Assembly: GCA_963726575.1 (NCBI GenBank)
Contig: CAVSCR010000005.1
Location: 310,001-374,000 of the forward strand
DNA: 64,000 bases
DNA from: CAVSCR01 sp963726575
GTDB lineage: Bacteria > Actinomycetota > Actinomycetes > JAHEKZ01
Direction of reading: 5' to 3'
The translations under genes were made by a program, and so were the position numbers. The notes under the pieces were generated by a model. The model did no database searches, was not told where the DNA came from, and saw only the letters and a list, made by a program, of their open reading frames with translations. The first letter of the stretch is position 1; the number at the start of each line of letters is the position of its first letter. This document shows positions 56,127 through 62,473 of the stretch, in pieces.

Positions 56127-56489
56127 CTAGCGGGCGTCCACCAGGTCGATCACGAAGATCAGGGTGCGTCCTGACAGGTGGTGGCCGCCGCCGGCGGGGC
56201 CGTAGGCCAGGTCAGGTGGGACCACGAGCTGACGCCGCCCTCCGACCCGCATCCCTGGGATGCCGTCCTGCCACCCCTGGATCAGGCCGCGCAGCGGGAA
56301 CTCGATGGACTCCCCGCGTCCCCACGACGAGTCGAACTCCTCGCCGGTCTCGAAGTCGACCCCGACGTAGTTGACCTCGACGTGACCGCCGGGCAGCGCC
56401 TCGGCCCCGTCACCGACGACGACGTCGGTGATCACGAGCTCGGTCGGCGGCTCGCCGCCTGGGAAGTCGATCTCCGGTTGTTCACTCAT
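56127..56489 (-). CDS. FKBP-type peptidyl-prolyl isomerase, single domain
   Basis: 120-residue cytoplasmic FKBP. Key FKBP segments are VEVNYVGVDFETGEEFDSSWGRGESIEFPL, GLIQGWQDGIPGMRVGGRRQLVVPPDLAYG and LIFVIDLVDAR, with the aromatic binding pocket residues (Y, F, W, V) present. It accelerates proline cis-trans isomerisation in folding. AGGAG sits 5 bases before ATG 56489. It is the second gene of an operon, 25 bases after the lipoprotein FKBP stop. Confidence 0.92.
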   Translation of the reverse strand: MSEQPEIDFPGGEPPTELVITDVVVGDGAEALPGGHVEVNYVGVDFETGEEFDSSWGRGESIEFPLRGLIQGWQDGIPGMRVGGRRQLVVPPDLAYGPAGGGHHLSGRTLIFVIDLVDAR

Positions 56490-56514
56490 GACGGCTCCTG
56501 CCCTCAGTCCGGCC

Positions 56515-57507
56515 TCAGCCCTTGGTCGCCGGGTACGCGGCGAGGATGTCGACGGCGAAGACCATGGTGTCGGTCCCCTTGACGCCGGCTTGGGACTGGC
56601 CCTGCGGGCCGAACCCCTGTGACGGCGGGATCACCAGGACCACGCGACTGCCGACGGTCTGGCCCACCAGTCCCTGGAAGCCCTTGATGCTCAGCGATCC
56701 CAGGTTGAGCGTGATCGGGACGTTGTGGTCCCACGACGCGTCGAACGGCTTGCCCGTGCGCCACAGCGAGGCCACGTACTGCATCACCACGGTGTCGCCG
56801 GCCTGCACCTTCGGACCGCTCCCGGTGATGACCGGATAGACGATCAGCTTGTTCGGAGGCGCACCGGGCGGGATCTTGATCGTGGGACGTCCCGGGTTGA
56901 CCGTGACGCCTGGCACGCCGTCGTCGCCCGGCGGCGTCGCCTTGCCCGAGGCGGATGCCGTCGGGTGATAGGCCCCCAGGATGTCCACCACGAAGGCCAG
57001 GGTGTCGGTGCCCTGGATACCGGCCTGCGGCTGGCCCTGCGAGCCGTAGCCGGCGCTCGGGGGCAGGATCAGGGCGACCCGGCTCCCGACGGTCTGGCCG
57101 ACCAGCCCCTGGTCCCAGCCAGGGACGACCTGGCCGACACCGATCGCGAATCCGACGGGACCGCCATGGTTGAACGAGGCGTCGAACTCCTTGCCCGAGC
57201 CCCAGATCTTGCCTACGTAGTTGGCCACGATCAGGTCGCCCTTGGTCACCGTGGGTCCGGTGCCCTTCTGCAGCACCTTGACCTGGAGGTCCGACGGTGG
57301 CGCGGTCGAGGGCAACGTCACGGTGAAGGCGGTGTTGAAGTCTCCGGTGACCGTGGGGAAGTCGCCCGACCAGGGCGCCCCGGTGCTGGTGGACGAACCG
57401 CTGGACGACCCGGTGGGCGTCGAACCGGTGTTCGACTTGGCACAGGCCGACACGAGCAGCAGCGGCAGACAGGCAGCCGCAAGCAGAAGGACAGGGGGAC
57501 GGCGCAC
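56515..57507 (-). CDS. lipoprotein with two FKBP domains
   Basis: 330 residues. The lipoprotein signal is VRRPPVLLLAAACLPLLLVSAC with a lipobox around VSAC, then a Ser/Thr/Gly-rich linker. Two FKBP domains follow (about 80-170 and 215-315): first has VANYVGKIWGSGKEFDAS and VPGWDQGLVGQTVGSRVALILPPSAGYG; the second is similar (KGFQGLVGQTVGSRVVLVIPPSQGFG). It presumably assists folding of secreted proteins outside the membrane. GTG 57507 is chosen because GAGGAG lies 5 bases upstream; the longer frame to 57537 has no better site. First of a two-gene operon with the small FKBP. Confidence 0.87.
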   Translation of the reverse strand: MRRPPVLLLAAACLPLLLVSACAKSNTGSTPTGSSSGSSTSTGAPWSGDFPTVTGDFNTAFTVTLPSTAPPSDLQVKVLQKGTGPTVTKGDLIVANYVGKIWGSGKEFDASFNHGGPVGFAIGVGQVVPGWDQGLVGQTVGSRVALILPPSAGYGSQGQPQAGIQGTDTLAFVVDILGAYHPTASASGKATPPGDDGVPGVTVNPGRPTIKIPPGAPPNKLIVYPVITGSGPKVQAGDTVVMQYVASLWRTGKPFDASWDHNVPITLNLGSLSIKGFQGLVGQTVGSRVVLVIPPSQGFGPQGQSQAGVKGTDTMVFAVDILAAYPATKG

Positions 57508-57582
57508 AAGGCTCCTCAGGAGACGGCCGGACCTCACGGGTCACGGCGACACCCCACAAGGGTAGGCGGCGGCCCAGGGTGA

Positions 57583-58686
57583 TCAGGCCACCGACCCACC
57601 GCTGGGCAGCAGCGTCGCCGCATGGCGCCCCGCCACCGCGGCCGACAGGAACGCCGCCTCGTCCTGCTCCAGGCCGCGACCCATCGTCGACAACCGAACC
57701 GGTGAGCTGCGCAGGGCTTCACGCAGGCCGGCGCAGTCGACCGCGACGAGCCGGTGGCGACCGGCCAGCTCCTCCACCTGCCGGCGGACCAACGCCCCGA
57801 TCTCGCCGGGCAGCTCCGGCACGGGGACGTCGGCCGGCACCAGGGCCACCCGGCCGTACGCGGTGAGGGAGTGGTGGGACACCCCCCGGTGACGCGCCCG
57901 CTCGTCGGCCTGCGACACCCGAAGGGTGGCCACCGGACGGCCGCCGAGTACCCCGACGGCGTTGACCGCCTCGCCGGCGGCGACCCCGGAGAACCCCCAG
58001 CGGGTGCCCGTACCCAGGTTGCCAGGACCCTGCGTCACCACGGCCACGTCGGCTTGCAGCACCCGGGCGGCCGCCAACAAGCCGTTGTGCACCGTCACCG
58101 CCTCGAGGTCCCCGCCGAACGCCTGGCCGACCGTCACGGTCCCGGCCAGCCAGTCGGCCTCGCGCAGGCCGGCCACGGTCTGGGAGAAGGCAAGGGGCAG
58201 CGCACCGCCGTCGGTGGCCACGTAGACCACCCGGGTGCCCGGTCGGTCGTGCAACAGGCCGGCCAGGACCGCAGGCAGCGACGAGTGCAGGTCGGCCACC
58301 ACGACCGGCAGGCCGGCGAGCCCGTCGGCGTCGCGCAGGAGCTCGTGGTGCGGGGAGTCCGGCTCGTCCACGCCCAGCACCGTCGCCTGCAGCGGCAGGT
58401 ATCGCGCCTTGACGAGGTGGCCGGGCTGCTCGACGTCAGCGGGCAGCCGATCGGGCACGGCCACCACCAGGGCATAGCCACCGGTTCCCAGGCCCAGCGC
58501 CAGCGCCGAGGTGTTGAGCAGCACCGCGTCGCCTGGCTCCGGTCGACCCACCAGGTCGGGGTAGGCCAGGGCGCGCACCACCGAGCCGGCATCGTCGGGT
58601 CCTGGACCGAGCCGGACGTCCATCTCCACAGCCCCCGGCCACGAGCGGCCCAGCGCCGTGACCACCCCTGCCCGCCAGCGCACCAC
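57583..58686 (-). CDS. DUF3866 family protein
   Basis: 367-residue actinobacterial protein of unknown function that is usually found next to pafB or the FKBP genes. Features: GAVEMDVRLGPGPDDAGSVVRALAYPDLVG, LNTSALALGLGTGGYALVVAVP and VVTQGPGNLGTGTRWGFSGVAAGEAVNAVGVLGGRPVATLR. No signal peptide and no membrane segment. The start GTG 58686 is preceded by minus-strand TAGCCT at 7 bases. It is divergent from pafB, sharing the palindromic promoter. Confidence 0.86.
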   Translation of the reverse strand: MVRWRAGVVTALGRSWPGAVEMDVRLGPGPDDAGSVVRALAYPDLVGRPEPGDAVLLNTSALALGLGTGGYALVVAVPDRLPADVEQPGHLVKARYLPLQATVLGVDEPDSPHHELLRDADGLAGLPVVVADLHSSLPAVLAGLLHDRPGTRVVYVATDGGALPLAFSQTVAGLREADWLAGTVTVGQAFGGDLEAVTVHNGLLAAARVLQADVAVVTQGPGNLGTGTRWGFSGVAAGEAVNAVGVLGGRPVATLRVSQADERARHRGVSHHSLTAYGRVALVPADVPVPELPGEIGALVRRQVEELAGRHRLVAVDCAGLREALRSSPVRLSTMGRGLEQDEAAFLSAAVAGRHAATLLPSGGSVA

Positions 58687-58692
58687 GGCCGC

Positions 58693-58725
58693 GAGGCTAA
58701 CCGACCCGCGGCGTCGGTTAGCCTC
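58693..58725. promoter_or_regulatory. 13-bp perfect palindrome holding divergent -10 boxes of DUF3866 and pafB
   Basis: GAGGCTAACCGAC (58693-58705), spacer of 7 bases, and its exact complement GTCGGTTAGCCTC (58713-58725). The minus-strand -10 TAGCCT (58699-58694) for DUF3866 and plus-strand TAGCCT (58719-58724, 6 bases before pafB ATG 58731) sit inside the arms. A dimeric regulator could bind here and cover both promoters at once; the symmetry may also simply reflect two facing -10 elements. Confidence 0.6.
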
Positions 58726-58730
58726 CCGAC

Positions 58731-59708
58731 ATGGCGGCCCGGCGCACCGAACGACTCCTCAACCTCGTCATCTGCTTGCTGGCGACGCGTCGGTTCGTGC
58801 CGCGCGAGCAGATCCGAAAGATCGTCCCGGGCTACGCCGGCTGCGAGTCCGACGAAGCGTTCGAGCGGATGTTCGAACGCGACAAGGACGACCTGCGCGA
58901 CATGGGCATCCCGCTCGAGACCGGCTCCAACAGCGCCTGGTTCGAGGACGAGATCGGTTACCGGATCGACCGGGACCGCTACGCCCTGCCGGCGGTGTCG
59001 TTCGAACCGGAGGAGCTGGCGGTACTGGGATTGGCAGCGCGGGTGTGGCAGTCGGCGTCGTTCGCCCAGGCGGCCTCGCAGGCGATCCTGAAGCTCGAGG
59101 CGTCCGGCGCGGACATCGACGCCGACGCCCTGGCCCTGGTCGAACCCCGGTTCGCGGCCGCGGAGGCGGCCTTCGGCCGGCTCTACGAAGCCGTGCGCGA
59201 CGGGCGTCCCGTGACGTTCGGGTACCGAACGCCGGGCGCGCAGCAACCGACGCAGCGCAGCCTGGAGCCCTGGGGCATCGTGTCGTGGCACGGGCACTGG
59301 TACGTGGTGGGCCACGACGTCGACCGCGAGGCCACTCGCGTCTTCCGGCTCTCGCGGGTCGATGGCGCGCCGCGGTTCACCGGCCCGGCCGGCACGGTGA
59401 CGGTGCCCCCTGAGGTCAACGTGCGCGACGAGGTGCAGATGCTCACACCCCGTCCGGCGGACCAGACGGCGACGCTGCGGGCTCGTGAGGGTGCCGCGGT
59501 GCCGCTGCGCCGTCGGGCTACGCAGACCACCCCGGGGGAGTCGGGCTGGGACGTGCTGCAGGTCGGGTACGCCGACGAGGAGTCGTTGGCCGAGGAGATC
59601 GTCGGGTTCGGTGCTGACGTGGTGGCCGTGGCTCCCGGGGAGCTGCGCGAGTCGGTCGTACGCCGGCTCACCGCGGTGCTGACGGCGGCCGCGGAGGGCG
59701 CGGCGTGA
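58731..59708 (+). CDS. pafB: WYL-domain transcriptional regulator PafB
   Basis: 325 residues. N-terminal winged helix-turn-helix (TERLLNLVICLLATRRFVPREQIRKIV), linker, WYL domain (VTFGYRTPGAQQPTQRSLEPWGIVSWHGHWYVVGHD) and C-terminal WCX region. In mycobacteria, PafB and PafC form the heterodimeric activator of a RecA-independent DNA-damage response, named for their link to pafA. GTGA overlap with pafC gives coupled translation. ATG 58731 is six bases after a TAGCCT -10 box, so the mRNA is likely leaderless. Confidence 0.95.
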   Translation: MAARRTERLLNLVICLLATRRFVPREQIRKIVPGYAGCESDEAFERMFERDKDDLRDMGIPLETGSNSAWFEDEIGYRIDRDRYALPAVSFEPEELAVLGLAARVWQSASFAQAASQAILKLEASGADIDADALALVEPRFAAAEAAFGRLYEAVRDGRPVTFGYRTPGAQQPTQRSLEPWGIVSWHGHWYVVGHDVDREATRVFRLSRVDGAPRFTGPAGTVTVPPEVNVRDEVQMLTPRPADQTATLRAREGAAVPLRRRATQTTPGESGWDVLQVGYADEESLAEEIVGFGADVVAVAPGELRESVVRRLTAVLTAAAEGAA

Positions 59709-60655
59709 GCGCGGGTGGCTCGGTGGCCCAGCTGGGCCGGTTGCTGGCCCTGATCCCGTGGTTGCTGGCCCGGCCCGGGGTCTCGGTGGACGAGGCCGCC
59801 GCGGAGTTCGGCGTCACCCCCAAGCAGCTGGAGCGCGACCTGGAGCTGGCCTTCATGTGCGGCCTGCCGGGTCACCTGCCGAACGACCTGATCGAGGTCG
59901 ACTTCGAGGGCGGTCGGATCCATGTCGGCAACGCCGACACGATCGCCCGGCCCCTGCGGCTGGGCGTCGACGAGGCGGTCGCCTTGCTCGTCGGCCTGCG
60001 AGCCCTCACCGACGTGCCCGGCGTGCATGACCGAGCCGCGCTCGAGGCCACCGTCGTCAAGCTCGAGCAGGCGGCTGGAGACGCGGCGCACGCCGGCGAC
60101 CGGGTCGCTGTGGCGATGGATCCGGCAGCTCCGGTGATCGGTCCGCTCGAGGACGCGCTGGGCCGCGGCCGGCGACTGCGGCTGCGCTACTACGTACCGG
60201 CTCGCGACGAGGTGACCACCAGGGACGTCGACCCGATGCGTCTCGTCGTGGTGGCGGGGCGTACCTACCTGGAGGGATGGTGCCGTTCGGCAGAGGACGT
60301 CCGGCTGTTCCGGGTGGATCGCATCGAGGCAGCCGACGTGCTCGACGTGGCCGCTGACGTGCCGGCTCGGGCCAACACCCGAGACCTCGACGACGGGATC
60401 TTCTCGCCGTCGCCGCAGGACCAGCTCGTGGTCGTCGACCTGGCCGACAGCGCCTCGTGGGTGGCCGAGACCTACCCGACCGAGTCGGTGACGACCACGC
60501 CCGACGGTCGGCTACGGGTGGCGCTGCGGGTGGCCGACCCGGCCTGGATCACGCGGGTGCTGATGCGACTGGGCGATGCGGCTCACGTGGTGGAACCGGT
60601 GTCGTTGCGCGCCGATCTGGCCGCCCGAGCCGCGGCTGCGCTGGCTGCGTACTGA
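59705..60655 (+). CDS. pafC: WYL-domain transcriptional regulator PafC
   Basis: 316 residues, paralogue of PafB with the same HTH-WYL-WCX arrangement: HTH (LARPGVSVDEAAAEFGVTPKQLERDLELAFMCGL), WYL domain (LRLRYYVPARDEVTTRDVDPMRLVVVAGRTYLEGWCRS) and C-terminal WCX region (VAETYPTESVTTTPDGRLRVALRV). Start GTG 59705 overlaps the pafB stop. The pair would act as a heterodimer. Confidence 0.95.
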   Translation: MSAGGSVAQLGRLLALIPWLLARPGVSVDEAAAEFGVTPKQLERDLELAFMCGLPGHLPNDLIEVDFEGGRIHVGNADTIARPLRLGVDEAVALLVGLRALTDVPGVHDRAALEATVVKLEQAAGDAAHAGDRVAVAMDPAAPVIGPLEDALGRGRRLRLRYYVPARDEVTTRDVDPMRLVVVAGRTYLEGWCRSAEDVRLFRVDRIEAADVLDVAADVPARANTRDLDDGIFSPSPQDQLVVVDLADSASWVAETYPTESVTTTPDGRLRVALRVADPAWITRVLMRLGDAAHVVEPVSLRADLAARAAAALAAY

Positions 60656-60822
60656 CCCCGGCTGCGCCGTTCGGGTGACTGGGCTTGCGCCGCCGCCGCG
60701 ACCGGCCTGATCGGGTCGTCAAGAAATCTCTCCCCGGTGCCGAACCCATGGGTGCCGAACCCGTCTGGACGGTTCGGCTCTGACATTCGCCGAAATGCGA
60801 ACCAAGAGGGGGGAGGGGAGCA
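60656..60822. terminator. pafC-zinc ribbon gene spacer with repeat and hairpin
   Basis: GGTGCCGAACCC occurs twice within about 27 bases (near 60736 and 60751). The second copy begins a hairpin (60754-60778) in which GCCGAACCCGTC pairs with GACGGTTCGGC with one bulged C. It probably terminates pafC, and the next gene's promoter (GACATT near 60781-60786) lies just after. Confidence 0.45.
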
Positions 60823-61155
60823 ATGACGACGATCAAGGCCTCGTGCCCGTGCTGTGGGGACGTCGAGTTGACTCCGGCCCAAATGCGTTTGGTGGTGTGC
60901 ACGGTGGCGCAGTGGTCCTACTACGCGTTCACCTGCCCCACGTGCAGCGACGAGATCCGCAAGCCTGCGGACGGGGAGATCGTGGCGCTGCTGAAGTCCG
61001 GTGGGGTGGCGGCCACGGCCTGGCACATCCCGGCGGAGGCCCTGGAGGCCCATACCGGTGCGGCGATCAGCTACGACGAGCTCCTGGACTTCGCCCTCTG
61101 GCTGGACTCCCATGACCTGTCAGCGGCGGATTTCTCCATCTCGACGCACTCCTGA
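60823..61155 (+). CDS. zinc-ribbon protein between pafC and tatA
   Basis: 110 residues of unknown function. The N-terminus has CPCC and CPTC (SCPCCGDVELT and FTCPTCSDEIRK), typical of a zinc ribbon with four Cys. The rest is helical. Ribosome-binding stretch GGGAGGGGAG precedes ATG 60823. Its conservation between the WYL regulators and tatA in actinobacteria is my impression from similar gene orders; the biochemical function is unknown. Confidence 0.72.
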   Translation: MTTIKASCPCCGDVELTPAQMRLVVCTVAQWSYYAFTCPTCSDEIRKPADGEIVALLKSGGVAATAWHIPAEALEAHTGAAISYDELLDFALWLDSHDLSAADFSISTHS

Positions 61156-61223
61156 CCTGGCCCGGCCGGTCCTCGTGAGGGCCGACATGACCGTCGTGGG
61201 ACGCCGGCGGGTGCCCGACGGCG

Positions 61224-61229
61224 TACCAT
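61224..61229 (+). promoter_or_regulatory. -10 element TACCAT of tatA-tatC
   Basis: TACCAT lies 33 bases before ATG 61263, leaving a leader that includes GATGAGG as a ribosome-binding site. Confidence 0.4.
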
Positions 61230-61262
61230 CGGGCCAGGCGAACCGTCCGAGATGAGGTTCTG

Positions 61263-61532
61263 ATGCTCGATGGCATAAAACCAGTTGAGATCCTGATCAT
61301 CGTCGGGGTGCTGGTCCTGCTGTTCGGCGCGAAGAAGTTGCCGGACACCGCACGGGGCCTTGGTCGCTCACTGCGCATCTTCAAGTCCGAGATCAAGGCA
61401 TCAGATGACGACGAGGCCGATGCCGCGGCCAAGCAGATCACCGTGACCCGTGAGGATGCGACTCCGCCGCCCGCTGCACAGCCCGCCGCGCAGCCCGCTC
61501 CGACCTCCGAGCAGCAGCCCACCGAACACTGA
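61263..61532 (+). CDS. tatA: twin-arginine translocase subunit TatA
   Basis: 89 residues. One N-terminal transmembrane helix (VEILIIVGVLVLLFG), the FGAKKLP hinge, an amphipathic helix (DTARGLGRSLRIFKSEIKAS) and a disordered Pro/Ala/Gln-rich tail. TatA forms the pore assembled by TatC for folded Tat substrates such as the amine oxidase at 18115. GATGAGG is the ribosome-binding site. Confidence 0.94.
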   Translation: MLDGIKPVEILIIVGVLVLLFGAKKLPDTARGLGRSLRIFKSEIKASDDDEADAAAKQITVTREDATPPPAAQPAAQPAPTSEQQPTEH

Positions 61533-61552
61533 GCACCGGAGCGTCCGGGGCG

Positions 61553-62452
61553 TTGAGCACGAACGAGGCGGCCGCTGGGGGATCGCGGCGGCGGCGTAAG
61601 ACGGCGACGAACGACCCCGAGGGTCGAATGCCGATCCTCGACCACTTGCGCGAGTTCCGCGGCCGGCTGATCAAGTCCCTCGCCGCCGTCGGCATCGGGT
61701 CGGTCATCGGGTTCGCCTTCTACAACCAGATCGTCGCGTTCGCGCAACGGCCGATGAACCACGTCATCGACACGCTCAAGGCCAACGGCTACGACGTCAC
61801 GCTCGCCATCTCCGGCGGTGTCACCAACGCCTTCAGCCTGCAGCTGAAGATCTCCTTCATGATCGGCCTGGCGCTGGCCGCACCCGTCTGGATCTACCAG
61901 GCCTGGCGATTCGTCACTCCCGGGTTGCACCGGCACGAGAAGAAGTACGCCTTCTGGTTCGTGCTCGCCGCCGTTCCGCTGTTCCTGCTCGGCATGGCGT
62001 TCGCCTGGGTCATCCTGCCCAGCGCGCTGCGCCTGCTGCTCGGGTTCACGCCCGACGGAGTCCTCAACCTGCAGGGGTTCGACCAGTACCTCACCTTCAT
62101 CGTGCAGCTGAGCGTGGTGTTCGGGATCGGCTTCCTCACGCCGGTCTTCATCGTCGCCCTGAACTGGGTGGGCGTCTTGCCGGCGAACGTGATGCTGCGC
62201 CACTGGCGCTGGATCGTGCTGGGTTGCCTGTTGTTCGGTGCAGTCGCGACGCCCACGGGCGACCCTCTGACGCTGTCGTACGTGACGATCCCGGTCCTGG
62301 TGCTGATGTTCACCGGCGTCGGCATCGCCTGGCTGCACGACCGTCGTAAGCCCAAGGCAGTGGACGACCTCGACTACTCCACGCTGTCCGACGACGAGGC
62401 GTCACCGCTCGTCGCACCGCGCCCCGTCGTCGACGACGACGAAGTGACCTGA
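61553..62452 (+). CDS. tatC: twin-arginine translocase subunit TatC
   Basis: 299 residues, six transmembrane helices, recognises Tat signals. Conserved parts are MPILDHLREFRGRLIKSLAAVGIGS (start region), FVTPGLHRHEKKYAF (the hinge with the conserved Glu) and PTGDPLTLSYVTIPVLVLM. The start is a TTG at 61553, 20 bases after the tatA stop, an uncommon start codon; MPILDHLREFRGRL at residue 26 is also plausible. Long basic N-tail (RRRRKTATND) and acidic C-tail (LSDDEASPL). Confidence 0.92.
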   Translation: MSTNEAAAGGSRRRRKTATNDPEGRMPILDHLREFRGRLIKSLAAVGIGSVIGFAFYNQIVAFAQRPMNHVIDTLKANGYDVTLAISGGVTNAFSLQLKISFMIGLALAAPVWIYQAWRFVTPGLHRHEKKYAFWFVLAAVPLFLLGMAFAWVILPSALRLLLGFTPDGVLNLQGFDQYLTFIVQLSVVFGIGFLTPVFIVALNWVGVLPANVMLRHWRWIVLGCLLFGAVATPTGDPLTLSYVTIPVLVLMFTGVGIAWLHDRRKPKAVDDLDYSTLSDDEASPLVAPRPVVDDDEVT

Positions 62453-62461
62453 GCGCTGCCG

Positions 62462-62467
62462 TAGCCT
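62462..62467 (+). promoter_or_regulatory. -10 element TAGCCT of the helicase gene
   Basis: TAGCCT ends exactly 6 bases before ATG 62474; leaderless geometry, 10 bases after the tatC stop. Confidence 0.5.
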
Positions 62468-62473
62468 GGCCAG

